64,000 nt of DNA. It comes from Acidimicrobiaceae bacterium (GTDB lineage Bacteria > Actinomycetota > Acidimicrobiia > Acidimicrobiales > RAAP-2). The first letter of the stretch is position 1; each line of letters starts with the position of its first letter. Below, one piece after another: positions 9,078 to 18,104 of the stretch. The notes under the pieces are model-generated. The model worked only from the letters and a program-made list of their open reading frames with translations, did not search any database and had not been told where the DNA came from. Both the position numbers and the translations under genes were made by a program. Location of the stretch: positions 1 to 64,000 of the forward strand of contig PMLV01000201.1 in assembly GCA_003160635.1 (NCBI GenBank), written 5' to 3'.

Positions 9078-9509
9078 ATGAGCAATCGTTCAGAACCAAC
9101 GGCATCTCCTCCTTTCCCGGTACCCGATCCGTTAACCCGGTTCTTCTGGGAAGGCGCGAATCAGGGAAAACTCATGGTGCTCCAGTGTCGTACGTGCTCC
9201 AAATACATTCACCCGCCGCGCCCAGTCTGCCGGTTCTGCCTGTCATTGGACCTCGCTCCTTCCGAGGTTTCGGGTCGAGCATCGCTTTACACCTGGACGG
9301 TGTCAGAGCATGCGTTCCACCCGTTCTTCGCCGACAAGCTGCCTTACGTCTACGCGACCGTCGAGCTTGTCGAGCAACCTGGCCTGCGCCTGATCACGAA
9401 CATCATCGAGTGTCCTTTGAGCGACCTCCGGATAGAGATGCCCCTCGAAGTAAGCTTCCGTGAGCTGGCTCCTGAATTCACAGTTCCGATGTTCAGGCCA
9501 ATGCCGTAG
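9078..9509 (+). CDS. DUF35 OB-fold/zinc-ribbon acyl-CoA-associated protein
   Basis: A 143-residue protein with an N-terminal helix (PLTRFFWEGANQGKL), a zinc ribbon C-R-T-C and C-R-F-C near residues 39-57, and an OB-fold ending in the usual FRPMP. DUF35 proteins such as ChsH2 pair with Ltp-like thiolase-fold enzymes, binding acyl-CoA and completing the active complex. Its ATG sits two bases after the Ltp-like stop, so the two are translationally coupled. A decayed paralog is found at 59561-59958. Confidence 0.88.
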   Translation: MSNRSEPTASPPFPVPDPLTRFFWEGANQGKLMVLQCRTCSKYIHPPRPVCRFCLSLDLAPSEVSGRASLYTWTVSEHAFHPFFADKLPYVYATVELVEQPGLRLITNIIECPLSDLRIEMPLEVSFRELAPEFTVPMFRPMP

Positions 9510-9608
9510 ACGTGTGCGGACCAGTCGTTGCACGAAGGGAGTCCCCTAGCCTTGTTGACGTCGGTCGACACTCATGCTGGTCGATGCCTCGACACAGAAA
9601 GGACATCA

Positions 9609-10448
9609 GTGTCAGTTCGAATGGAAGGGAAGAAGACGCTCGTCGTGGGTGGGGGGCAGCCGGCCAGCCTGCATGTGGGTATCGGACGTGCCATCTCCGA
9701 GACCTTTGCTCGCGAGGGTGCAGAGGTCTGCGTCGTCGACCGCGTGCTTGAACGAGCCGGCGAAACGGCCCAGGAGATTACCGCTGCTGGAGGCCGAGCC
9801 CACGCGATCGCCGCGGATGTCGGTGATCCGGAGAGTTGTGCGCGGCTCGTAAACGAGGCCCATGCCCTCATGGGCCGGATCGACGCAATGGTAAACAACG
9901 TCGCGACCGAAGAGGGGGACAACGACCCGCTCACGCTCGAGGTAGACGGCTGGCAGCGGGTGATGGACGTCAACCTGCGTGCCATGTGGTTGACATGTCG
10001 AGCAGTCCTGCCGATCATGCAGGAACAAAGGAGTGGCACCATCGTCAATACTTCCTCCGTCGGCTCCAAAACTACAGGTGGATCGATGTTCGCCTACGGG
10101 ATCTCCAAGGCTGGCGTCGATGCGATGACCCAGAAACTTGCTGTGGTATTCGCCCCGTGGGGTATCCGGTGCAATTCGGTTCTTCCGGCGTGGGTGGCGA
10201 CCCAGCACTCGATGGACGGGCTCATGCAAGCCGGATTCGCCAGCAGCGAAGAGGAGATCTTCGAGATGGGTCGTCGAGCCAACCCATTAGGCCGCATGGG
10301 CACGGCATGGGATGTCGCAAATGCCGTCCTCTTCCTTTCATCGGACGAGTCCTGCCACACCACCGGTGTCAACTTTCCAGTCGACGGAGGAACGACATCG
10401 GTCATCGGGGGCTACCAGCGGCCGAAAAACGCTCCGCAGCCGCACTGA
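9609..10448 (+). CDS. SDR oxidoreductase, classical type
   Basis: A 279-residue SDR. The cofactor loop is longer than usual, VVGGGQPASLHVGIGRA instead of the compact TGxxxGIG, giving some likeness to enoyl-ACP reductase-type loops. NNVATEEG replaces NNAG. The catalytic serine is in NTSSVG, the YGISK motif is near residue 163, and the C-terminus is typical (HTTGVNFPVDGGT). Start is GTG 9609 with AAAGGA six bases upstream; ATG 9621 is the alternative. It follows the Ltp/DUF35 pair and probably handles a hydroxy/keto-acyl step. It converges with the minus-strand amidohydrolase 34 bp later. Confidence 0.82.
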   Translation: MSVRMEGKKTLVVGGGQPASLHVGIGRAISETFAREGAEVCVVDRVLERAGETAQEITAAGGRAHAIAADVGDPESCARLVNEAHALMGRIDAMVNNVATEEGDNDPLTLEVDGWQRVMDVNLRAMWLTCRAVLPIMQEQRSGTIVNTSSVGSKTTGGSMFAYGISKAGVDAMTQKLAVVFAPWGIRCNSVLPAWVATQHSMDGLMQAGFASSEEEIFEMGRRANPLGRMGTAWDVANAVLFLSSDESCHTTGVNFPVDGGTTSVIGGYQRPKNAPQPH

Positions 10449-10482
10449 GGGTTAGATCGTTCCCCCTCCGGGCACGGTCCCA

Positions 10483-11817
10483 TCACCGCAGCGCCGGAGC
10501 CAGGAAGGCTTCGAGGTTGTCCCGCATGATCCGACGCTGGTCTTCCTCTGAGAAGCTGGAGAGCTGGGCCCCGACGTATTGGTCGGGGAAGGCCAGACCT
10601 TCGCCGTGGGGGAAGTCCGAGCCGAAGACGATGGGCTCGATACCCACCTCGGCCACCACGCGCTGGACGTTCTCCTCGGGGTAGGGGGCGACGATGAAGT
10701 GCTCCCGGAAGATCTCAGAGGGCCGGCGCTCGAGGCGCCCTGACTCGGACCATTTCGCGGAGCGGCCCATCATGAAGGCGTGGTCCATCTTGCGCATGGT
10801 GTAGGGCACCCAGACCGTCCCCATCTCAGAGAGGCAGACCTTGATGTTGGGGAAGCGTCCGAAGAAGTTCCCCAAGATGAGGCCAGCGGTCAGTTCCATG
10901 GCCGGGCGATCACCCCAGTACATCATCCACTGGAAGGCGTCGAAGTCCCCAAAGACGGTCTCGGGGTCCTCGGACCAGTCCGCCCCGTACTTTTGGTAGT
11001 CGGTCCCACCGAGGTGGACCGTGAGGCGGAGCTCGGCCTCGTTGACGATGGACCAGAAGCGGTCGTAGAGAGGATCGGCGGGGGAGCGTCCCCCGAAGGG
11101 GTTGTCCACGCCGCCGTGGGCGTGACCCGACTTGATCTGGATCATGGTGGCCCCGTCGGCCATCACCCGCTCGAGTTCGGCGATAGCCAGGTCGGGGTCG
11201 GCCAGGGCGATATAGGGAGGTAAGAACATACGTCGCTCGGCCACATAGCCGACCTCTTCGTGCATCCAGCGGTTGAAGGCCCTGATGTTGGCGTACAGGG
11301 CCGGGATGTTGTCGGCGAACTCGAACTCGATGTCGTGCGCGGCGGCGGGGAACATGAGGGCCTTGTCGATCCCCTGCTCGTCCATCAGCGCCAGCCGCAG
11401 GTCACGGTTGCCGAAGGCCTCAGACCGGTGGCGGAACTCGGAGACGAAGGCCCTTCGCTCCTCGTCGCTCAGGCCCTTGAGCGGGTTGAGCCGGTTCAAC
11501 AACATGCCCGGGATCACCGCCAGCTCGGGCTCGCCTTCTTCTCGGGGGACCCGACCCCTTCCGGTACCGATGTTCGACGTATCACCGAGCAGGTTGGCGA
11601 GCTCCTCGGGCGAGAACGTCACCTGGCCCGAGAAGAACTTCGAGGGCTTGCCGGCGAAGAGCTGCATCTCGCGTCCATCGGGCCCGGTGACGCTGCGGAT
11701 CGCCAGATCGGCCTGCTGCGGGTCGATGTAGCGCTCGAAGCAATCGGGCGGCTCGTTGAAGTGGTTGTCGGCGTCGTTGATCCAAAAACCCAGCCTCGGC
11801 TCGGATGTGGTCGTCAT
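10483..11817 (-). CDS. COG2159 amidohydrolase
   Basis: A 444-residue PF04909 protein. It has DADNHFNEPPD near residue 15 (D-x-H variant metal motif), VHLGGTDYQ near 265 and FGSDFPHGEG near 405 with the conserved Asp. It starts at ATG 11817 behind AAAAGGAGC. The leader and start are duplicated at the left window edge. A 15-bp perfect palindrome overlaps its promoter. Its codons are visibly more G/C-ending than those of the flanking genes, which may point to separate acquisition. The reaction could be hydrolysis or decarboxylation. Confidence 0.85.
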   Translation of the reverse strand: MTTTSEPRLGFWINDADNHFNEPPDCFERYIDPQQADLAIRSVTGPDGREMQLFAGKPSKFFSGQVTFSPEELANLLGDTSNIGTGRGRVPREEGEPELAVIPGMLLNRLNPLKGLSDEERRAFVSEFRHRSEAFGNRDLRLALMDEQGIDKALMFPAAAHDIEFEFADNIPALYANIRAFNRWMHEEVGYVAERRMFLPPYIALADPDLAIAELERVMADGATMIQIKSGHAHGGVDNPFGGRSPADPLYDRFWSIVNEAELRLTVHLGGTDYQKYGADWSEDPETVFGDFDAFQWMMYWGDRPAMELTAGLILGNFFGRFPNIKVCLSEMGTVWVPYTMRKMDHAFMMGRSAKWSESGRLERRPSEIFREHFIVAPYPEENVQRVVAEVGIEPIVFGSDFPHGEGLAFPDQYVGAQLSSFSEEDQRRIMRDNLEAFLAPALR

Positions 11818-11828
11818 CGGTGCTCCTT
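11804..11828. repeat. 25-bp sequence identical to positions 1-25
   Basis: The run covering the first codons, start and AAGGAGC site of the minus-strand amidohydrolase is repeated exactly at 1-25. The flanks diverge at once on the upstream side. It points to a recent duplication of a gene start, or of a whole gene, 11.8 kb apart. Confidence 0.85.
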
Positions 11829-11838
11829 TTGGTAGAGC

Positions 11839-11853
11839 TTATACAACGTATAA
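11839..11853. promoter_or_regulatory. Perfect palindrome over the amidohydrolase promoter
   Basis: TTATAC-AAC-GTATAA is a perfect 6-3-6 inverted repeat, 22 bp upstream of the minus-strand start at 11817. Read on that strand it contains TATTATACG, a likely -10 region, so a bound repressor would cover the promoter. It is notably AT-rich for this window. The cognate regulator is unknown. Confidence 0.5.
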
Positions 11854-11915
11854 TAGCGGAGGGAACCTCTTTTGGGAAGGGGCACGTGCTCCTGCTGCCC
11901 AGAAGCGTCCGAGTT

Positions 11916-13040
11916 TCATAGGCCGATGCTGGGAGCCAGACGATCACGGTGGTAATCGGCACCGCCAAGGATTGCCGCGTTCGACTCAACCCGCCTCAAG
12001 TACAGATGCAGGTCGTGCTCCCAGGTGTAGCCAATGCCACCGTGTAACTGCAGACATTCCCGAAGGATTACTGGGTATCGGTCTGCGATGTACGTTTTGG
12101 CGACCGAGGTCATGTGCGGCGCGTCGATTCCGGATTGAACTGCTTCGAGACTTGCCACCGCCGCCGCTTTGCCCGACTCGAGCCACAACAACATGTCCAC
12201 TAACCGATGCTTAAGGGCTTGGTAGGAGCCGATTGGACGCCCAAACGACTTTCTGTGCGTCATGTATTCGAGCAGGACTTCGTACATCCGATCTGTCGAC
12301 CCGACGGTCTCGGCGCACTGCAATGCGAGCGCCAGGGACATCTGTGCCTGAACGTCTTCTTCGGCGAGATCAATGGTACCGACGACTGCACCTGGGGGAA
12401 CCATGACTCCGTCGAAAGTGACTCGTCCGAATCGACGCGACAAGTCCAAGCCCTCGAGAAGTTCGACCGTAAGCCCAGGAGTCTTCGCGGGCACCAAGAA
12501 CTGGGAGTAGCCAGTGGCTGTTCTCGCCGCCACCAAAATCTGGTCTGCAATGTGTGCGTCCTGTACCGGGCTCTTAGTACCGGATAACCGATATGCGTCT
12601 CCCTCACTCGAAACCTCCAGGGCACCGGACTCGCCGACCCATTTGTCCGGTTCTTCAGCTATGGCCCACGTCGCGATCTCGTGACCGGCCGAGATGGCCG
12701 GCAGGTGCTGTGCCTTCATCTCGTCGGAGCCGCTCCGAGCCAACGCGTAGGCCACGACATTCGTCGGGAGCACCGGGCCAGCCAGAAGAAACCGACCGAG
12801 CTCTTCGGCGATGATTCCGAGATCGCTGACTCCATTGCCCGAGACATTGCCGCCTCCGAACACCTCCGGCACCAACATCGACGTCCAACCGAGATCTGCA
12901 CCCTGAGCCCAGACGTCACGATCGAATCCGATCGGATCATCGATCAGTTCGCGTACGGCCGACGTGGGCCAGTTGGCGGTAAGGAACTTATGCGTCGTCT
13001 CCCGCAGAAGCTCTTGGTCGTCAGTGAGGTTAAGGTCCAC
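11916..13040 (-). CDS. Acyl-CoA dehydrogenase
   Basis: A 374-residue FAD flavoprotein of the acyl-CoA dehydrogenase family, predicted to introduce a 2,3-double bond into an acyl-CoA. N-terminal LTDDQELLRETTHKFL, the AEEPDKW segment in the middle, RKSFGRPIGSYQALKHR near 270 and LQLHGGIGYTWEHDLH near 338 are family hallmarks. It resembles the shorter, actinobacterial FadE-like subgroup that often works as heteromers, but no sister subunit adjoins. Start is GTG 13040 after GGGATGAGGT. A StrR-type palindrome lies about 170 bp upstream. Confidence 0.88.
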   Translation of the reverse strand: MDLNLTDDQELLRETTHKFLTANWPTSAVRELIDDPIGFDRDVWAQGADLGWTSMLVPEVFGGGNVSGNGVSDLGIIAEELGRFLLAGPVLPTNVVAYALARSGSDEMKAQHLPAISAGHEIATWAIAEEPDKWVGESGALEVSSEGDAYRLSGTKSPVQDAHIADQILVAARTATGYSQFLVPAKTPGLTVELLEGLDLSRRFGRVTFDGVMVPPGAVVGTIDLAEEDVQAQMSLALALQCAETVGSTDRMYEVLLEYMTHRKSFGRPIGSYQALKHRLVDMLLWLESGKAAAVASLEAVQSGIDAPHMTSVAKTYIADRYPVILRECLQLHGGIGYTWEHDLHLYLRRVESNAAILGGADYHRDRLAPSIGL

Positions 13041-13206
13041 ACCTCATCCCTTCGTGGTCGGACAGTAGGAGTGTAGATCTAGGGCTCAAACGGATCGCTC
13101 TACCCGTTGTGGTCAGCGGTTTGTTATGTGTGCGTTATGCAAATCACCTCATGAACCCGGTACACTGGTGGACGTCGAGAGGAACTGCAGAGAACGAGCA
13201 GTGAGC

Positions 13207-13235
13207 GTCCATCTGAGGAAAATGCACACTTAGAC
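13207..13235. promoter_or_regulatory. StrR-type palindrome, copy 2
   Basis: GTCCATCTG, 11 bp, CACTTAGAC, centred at 13221. It lies between the acyl-CoA ligase stop and the acyl-CoA dehydrogenase start, both on the minus strand, so it is upstream of the dehydrogenase by about 170 bp. Confidence 0.6.
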
Positions 13236-13257
13236 GGCTATGGCGAAGCTCCGCCGG

Positions 13258-14775
13258 TCAATTTCCCCCTGATTCGAGATAGTTGGCACGCGCTGCGTGT
13301 TTGTCCACCTTGCCCATTGGCGACCTCGGAACCTCAAGAACGACCAAGAGGCGGCGGGGAACTTTGAAGTTGGCGATGGACCGGCGGCAGAACTCAATGA
13401 GCATCTCTGGAGTCGTCGCGTCGTCGTCAAGGGATACCAGCCCAACGAGGCGTTCGCCCATTTCGTCGTCTGGAATCCCGAACAAGGCGACGTCGCGTAC
13501 GGAAGGATGGTCGGCCAGGATGCGCTCGCACTCGGCCGGATAGATGTTGACACCGCCCGAGATCACCATGTCGGTGACGCGGCCGGTGATGTAGAGATAG
13601 CCGTCTTCGTCGACATGGCCGACGTCACCGAGGGTGAACGTTCCAGGTACCACATGGGCCGCAGCCGTCTTCTCCGGGTCGTTGAAGTAGCGGATCCCCC
13701 GTCCCGAGTCGTCGACGAAATGCAGGACACCCTCGGCCCCCGGGGGACACTCTGAACCAGCCTCGTCCAGGACGAGCGGATGAAAAGGCGGAGCCGCTTG
13801 GCCGACGGACCCGGGATGCTTCAGCCACTCATCCGACGTGATGCGGCTGACGATCCCGCTCTCACTGGCGCCGTACGTTTCCAACAACACAGGGCCGAAC
13901 CATTCGATCATGGATCGCTTTACCGTTGTCGGGCAGGCGCTGCCCGTTACCGAGATCATTCGGAGCGACGACACGTCGGCTTGGCGCCGACGCTCCTCGG
14001 GCAGACCCAGCAACCGGATCAGGTGGGTCGGAACCATGATGGAGGTGGCGATGTGGAAGTCGCTGATTGCGTCAAGAATGAACTCGGCGTCGAAACGGCC
14101 TGTGATGACCACCGGGCTCCCTCTCAGGAGCAGGCTGACCGCCCCATGCGGTCCTGCGTGGTACATCGGCCCGACCACGAGATGCGGGCCCAATCCCGCC
14201 ATGTGGTGACGTGCCATGGATTCAAGTCTGCTGTCGACTGTAGGGGTCACGACGTTAGGAAACTCGACGGCCTTCGGTCTTCCGGTGGTACCCGAGGTGT
14301 AGATCAGATCGGTCGTCGCTGGGAGGTCGGCTGGGGGATGCTTCTCCGCCGCCTTGTCGACGAGCTCGTTCCACCCACTGGTGTTCCCGTCCGAGAAGAC
14401 CCGGAACCCATGGCGGTCTGCCGCATCAGCTGCCTTGGTCAAGCTCTCGGGAGACGCCCAGATGGTATGGGCGGCGCCATCAACGAGTAGGTACTCAATC
14501 TCATCAGCCGTCAGGTGGTAGTTGACGAGGACGGTGCCTACTCCGGCGAGGACCGCCCCGACATAGACGAGGAGAGTGTCATTGGAATTTTCGCCGACAA
14601 CGGCCAACCTGCTGCCCTGAGGGAAGTCGAGTTCCAACAATGCGTTCGCTATCCGAAGGACCCGCGCTTCGACATCGCGCCAGGAGAGCCATTCCGAGCG
14701 GTCCACCAACGCGGGATCGTCCGGATGAAGCCTCGCGCACTCGAACAGAGTCGGAATCGTCACGTCCACGTCCAA
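13258..14775 (-). CDS. AMP-dependent acyl-CoA synthetase (FadD-like)
   Basis: A 505-residue adenylate-forming ligase that would activate a carboxylic acid to its CoA ester. The phosphate loop IYTSGTTGRPK is near residue 158, LETYGASESG near 297, the YITGRVTDMVISGG hinge near 397, and the C-terminal lysine sits in SPMGKVDK. Length is normal. The likely start is TTG 14775 with GGAG six bases before; in-frame GTG codons follow at once. It overlaps the crotonase stop by 16 bp, so the two are cotranscribed and coupled. Confidence 0.9.
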   Translation of the reverse strand: MDVDVTIPTLFECARLHPDDPALVDRSEWLSWRDVEARVLRIANALLELDFPQGSRLAVVGENSNDTLLVYVGAVLAGVGTVLVNYHLTADEIEYLLVDGAAHTIWASPESLTKAADAADRHGFRVFSDGNTSGWNELVDKAAEKHPPADLPATTDLIYTSGTTGRPKAVEFPNVVTPTVDSRLESMARHHMAGLGPHLVVGPMYHAGPHGAVSLLLRGSPVVITGRFDAEFILDAISDFHIATSIMVPTHLIRLLGLPEERRRQADVSSLRMISVTGSACPTTVKRSMIEWFGPVLLETYGASESGIVSRITSDEWLKHPGSVGQAAPPFHPLVLDEAGSECPPGAEGVLHFVDDSGRGIRYFNDPEKTAAAHVVPGTFTLGDVGHVDEDGYLYITGRVTDMVISGGVNIYPAECERILADHPSVRDVALFGIPDDEMGERLVGLVSLDDDATTPEMLIEFCRRSIANFKVPRRLLVVLEVPRSPMGKVDKHAARANYLESGGN

Positions 14776-15542
14776 GTCGGGCTCCGTTTCTCGACGAAGG
14801 CCAACATGGCCTCATCAGAGTCGTGGAAGGTCCGGAGCCGGTTGGTGTAGTCGTTCTCGGTGCGGTACTGCTGCATCATTTCGTCCGCTTCGATACGTAA
14901 GATCGACTCCTTGGCCAACCTGAGCGCAATCGGGCTCTTCTTTGTCATTTCGGCGGCAATCTCGAGCGCGCGGTGCTCGGCCTGCCCGGCAGGTACCACC
15001 TCCTCGATCGACCCCAGCCGATACATCTCACCGGCCGGGAGCAGCTCGCCCATGAACAGCATCCGACGGGCTTTCGAAGGTCCCACCAGACGGAGTGCCT
15101 TGCTGGCTCCCCCGAGAACGCCCACGTTTATTTCCGTGAGGCCAAACGTTGCGTTCTCGCCCGCTATGACGAGGTCGCATACCCCCACGAGGCCGAACCC
15201 CGCTCCGATGGCAGCATGTTCAATCGCGCCGATCACGGGCACGAGGCACTCGCGGATGGAGTACTGGGCCTGCCTCCATTCCCAACCGGGGTCGAGAAGG
15301 GCTCGCACGTCAGACGTCGTTGAACCCTGCTGTGAGGAGAGCTCCTTCAAATCGATTCCGCCGCAGAACGCACGATCACCTCTGGCAGCGAGCACCACCG
15401 CAGCCACGTCGCGATCCTGGGAAAGCTCCGAGAAGCACGAACGGATCTCGCGCATCATTGCGTTGTTCACCGCGTTGACAGGAGGGCGGGCCAATCGCAC
15501 AACGGCAACGCCATCCTTCTTTTCCAGCTCAAGGGTTTCCAT
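14760..15542 (-). CDS. Enoyl-CoA hydratase/isomerase (crotonase)
   Basis: A 260-residue crotonase-fold enzyme, hydrating or isomerising an enoyl-CoA. The first oxyanion-hole segment is RAFCGGIDLKEL near 58. The second is HAAIGAGFGLVGVCDLVIA near 105, and the C-terminal EMTKKSPIALRLAKES helix is typical. The usual catalytic Glu pair is not clearly conserved, so isomerase or hydrolase activity is also possible. Start is ATG 15542; a longer frame to 15791 lacks support. The ligase overlaps downstream, giving an activation plus beta-oxidation unit with the dehydrogenase beyond. Confidence 0.85.
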   Translation of the reverse strand: METLELEKKDGVAVVRLARPPVNAVNNAMMREIRSCFSELSQDRDVAAVVLAARGDRAFCGGIDLKELSSQQGSTTSDVRALLDPGWEWRQAQYSIRECLVPVIGAIEHAAIGAGFGLVGVCDLVIAGENATFGLTEINVGVLGGASKALRLVGPSKARRMLFMGELLPAGEMYRLGSIEEVVPAGQAEHRALEIAAEMTKKSPIALRLAKESILRIEADEMMQQYRTENDYTNRLRTFHDSDEAMLAFVEKRSPTWTWT

Positions 15543-15846
15543 GTCTGACGGCTCACTCTCTCTCGCTGCTCCCATAGGTCGAGCGCGGCCGTCACCGAGA
15601 TGCCACGAACCCGGCGACTCGGAGATGGAGTCGAGGGAGCGAAGCGGACGAAGCAGCGTTTCACGTTTGGTGAGCGCTGTAACGTTACGCTCGGTTGAAA
15701 GATTCGAGCAAGAGAGGGATGACTCGATGCAAGTAATCGATACCGACCCCGCTGTCCATTGCTCGGATTGGCCACGGGACGGACATCGCAACCCAGGCGG
15801 GGGCGGGCCGCTCGCAGACTAGGCCGGAGAATCCTCGGCCACCCGC
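15543..15846. other. Intergenic region with a short perfect palindrome
   Basis: About 300 bases between the crotonase start and the SDR stop. It holds GTAACGTTAC at 15679-15688, a perfect 10-bp palindrome about 137 bp upstream of the crotonase start. No coding frame looked conserved. Confidence 0.4.
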
Positions 15847-16626
15847 TCACAAGGACAAGGTGTACCCGCCGTTGACCGGATAGGTCTGGCCGGTGATCCA
15901 CGACGCCATTGGGCTGGCCAGGAACGCCACCAGACCCGCGGCATCCTCGGGCTCGCCTCGTCGCCTGATGATGTACCGCTTGAGTGTCTCGTCCGACTTC
16001 TGTGATTCCGGTGCAGGGTCCCCCTCGCGGGTCGTCGTAGGGGTACGCACTGTGCCCAGGGCGACGCAGTTGACCGTGATGCCATACCGGCCGACCTCGC
16101 GCGCAATGGATCGGCAGAATCCGGCTGCGCCGGCCTTTGCTCCCGCGTACGGGGCGATGTACGCGTCTCCGTACCGTGCCGCGTCGGACACGATCGTGAC
16201 GATCCGCCCCTCCGTGCGGGTGATCATCCCCGGTAGGGCGGCGCGGGTGCAGTTCATCACGCCGTAGAGGTTCACGCGGATAAAACGGTCCCATTCGTCG
16301 GGCTGGGTCTCGACGAATGGGCGCAGGTCGGCGAATCCCTCGGTCCCAGCATTTCCTGCGTTATTGATGAGGATGTCGAGCCCGTCGGCTCCGTTGATGG
16401 AGGCTTGGACTTGGGTCCAATCCGTCACGTCGAAGGGCATTCCCTGGGATCTCCCCCCGCGGCGACGAACCTCTTCGACGGCCTCGTCCATCCGCGACTC
16501 CACGACATCGTTGACGAAGACGGTCGCTCCCGCTTCTCCTAGCGCGCAAGCGATCGCCCTCCCGACCCCTTGTCCGGCTCCCGTGACGAGTGCGCGCTTA
16601 CCTGCAAGATCGATTTCCAGGGCCAT
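15847..16626 (-). CDS. SDR oxidoreductase, 3-oxoacyl reductase-like
   Basis: A 259-residue classical SDR. It shows TGAGQGVGRA near residue 14, NNAGNAG near 85, the serine in IVSDAA, the catalytic YAGAK near 153, and the standard ending ITGQTYPVNGGYTLSL. Likely reaction is NAD(P)-dependent oxidation of a hydroxyacyl-CoA or alcohol. I start it at ATG 16626, where the usual leader of the fold begins; the ribosome site is weak. It faces away from the amidohydrolase at 16802 across a 175-bp divergent gap. Confidence 0.85.
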   Translation of the reverse strand: MALEIDLAGKRALVTGAGQGVGRAIACALGEAGATVFVNDVVESRMDEAVEEVRRRGGRSQGMPFDVTDWTQVQASINGADGLDILINNAGNAGTEGFADLRPFVETQPDEWDRFIRVNLYGVMNCTRAALPGMITRTEGRIVTIVSDAARYGDAYIAPYAGAKAGAAGFCRSIAREVGRYGITVNCVALGTVRTPTTTREGDPAPESQKSDETLKRYIIRRRGEPEDAAGLVAFLASPMASWITGQTYPVNGGYTLSL

Positions 16627-16801
16627 TTGGGTAGGGTAGCGTGCGAGTAGCGGCGATCGCCGTGGATGATACGAACCTTTGTCCACCTGATTCTGTGACG
16701 ACGGTTGCGCGCAAGACCACTCTGTGACCGGGTAAATTCCATACGAGATTCCGCCGTAGTCTTGGCCGGCTCAGAAGCGACGCCGGGGCAGAAAGGACAC
16801 C

Positions 16802-18070
16802 ATGCACGTAGATGACATGATCCTGATCAGCATCGACGATCACGTTGTTGAACCCCCCGACATGTTCAGTGGTCATTTGCCGTCTCGCTATTTGGACCAA
16901 GCTCCCCACGTCGTTCTCACCGAGGAGGGGAAATCCCAGTGGGTCTTTGAGGACCAGGAGATGGCCATGGTGGGTCTCAATGCCGTCGTGTCGTGGCCCA
17001 AGGAGGAGTGGGGCTTTAATCCGACCGCCCACGCTGAGATGCGTCCTGGCGCCTACAACATTCATGAGCGGGTACGCGACATGAATCGGAACGGGGTGCT
17101 GGCGTCCATGTGTTTCCCGAGTATGGCGGGGTTCAGTGGCCGGACCTTCCAGGAGGCAAAGGACAAGGATCTCGCGCTCGTGATGCTGAAGGCATACAAC
17201 GACTGGCATATCGACGAGTGGTGCGGAGCCTATCCGGGGAGGTTCATCCCCCAAGCCATCTTGCCGCTTTGGGATATGGGGGCCACGATTGCAGAACTCC
17301 AGCGGGTTGCTGAGAAGGGAGCTCGGGCAGTGAGCATGCCGGAACTTCCACATGTACAGGGCTATCCGAGTTACCACTCGGATTCCTGGGATCCATTCTT
17401 TGCTGCGATCTGCGATGTCGATCTCGTCATGTCCCTCCACATTGGTCAGGGACTAAATGCGATCAATCTGCCGGACATCAATTTTGACGAGTACATGGTT
17501 TTGTCCACTCAGGTGACGGTCCTCGCCGTCCAGGATCTTCTCTGGGGTCACGCCATGCGCGAATTTCCCGCTCTGAAGATCGCCTTCTCCGAGGGCGGGA
17601 TCGGCTGGCTTCCCTTTCTGCTGGACCGCGTGGACCGTCACTATCAAAACCAGCGCTGGACGGGACAGGACTTCGGCTTGAAGCTGCCGTCCGATGTCCT
17701 TCGCGAACACTCGCTGGCCTGCTTCATTGCCGACCCCACCTCTCTCAAGTTGTACAAGGAGATCGGGATCGACATGATTGCCTTCGAGACCGACTATCCG
17801 CACTCGGACTGCCTATGGCCCGACGCGCCCGAGGCGTTGCTCATCCAGTGCGAGGGCGCGGGCTGCTCTGACGAGGACGTCGACAAAATCAGCTGGCAGA
17901 ATGCCGCCCGTTTCTGCGGGTGGGACCCCTTTGCTTCCATCTCCCGACCGGACGCCACAGTGGGTGCGCTGAGGGCTCAGGCTGGTGATGTCGAGACCGG
18001 CGTCGTGTCAAGAGCGGAATGGCGCGCCCGCTATGAGGCCAAGCCGTACTACGCAACGGCCTCGGTCTGA
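16802..18070 (+). CDS. COG2159 amidohydrolase
   Basis: A 422-residue PF04909 protein. SIDDHVVEPPD near residue 10 is the D-x-H metal motif, SLHIGQG is near 205, and FETDYPHSDCLWPD near 325 keeps the conserved Asp. An AAAGGA site precedes ATG 16802. A CoA-transferase follows after 34 bp, and this amidohydrolase/CoA-transferase pairing recurs at 21607-25497. Tail residues after 370 extend beyond the barrel. Confidence 0.86.
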   Translation: MHVDDMILISIDDHVVEPPDMFSGHLPSRYLDQAPHVVLTEEGKSQWVFEDQEMAMVGLNAVVSWPKEEWGFNPTAHAEMRPGAYNIHERVRDMNRNGVLASMCFPSMAGFSGRTFQEAKDKDLALVMLKAYNDWHIDEWCGAYPGRFIPQAILPLWDMGATIAELQRVAEKGARAVSMPELPHVQGYPSYHSDSWDPFFAAICDVDLVMSLHIGQGLNAINLPDINFDEYMVLSTQVTVLAVQDLLWGHAMREFPALKIAFSEGGIGWLPFLLDRVDRHYQNQRWTGQDFGLKLPSDVLREHSLACFIADPTSLKLYKEIGIDMIAFETDYPHSDCLWPDAPEALLIQCEGAGCSDEDVDKISWQNAARFCGWDPFASISRPDATVGALRAQAGDVETGVVSRAEWRARYEAKPYYATASV

Positions 18071-18104
18071 GCGACCGCAGAGATCACGGAGGAAGGGTTC
18101 ACGT

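Noticed and set aside
16681-16709. GTCCACCTG upstream of an amidohydrolase as a StrR-type site
   Set aside because: The left arm fits but the expected right arm (ACGGTTGCG) does not.
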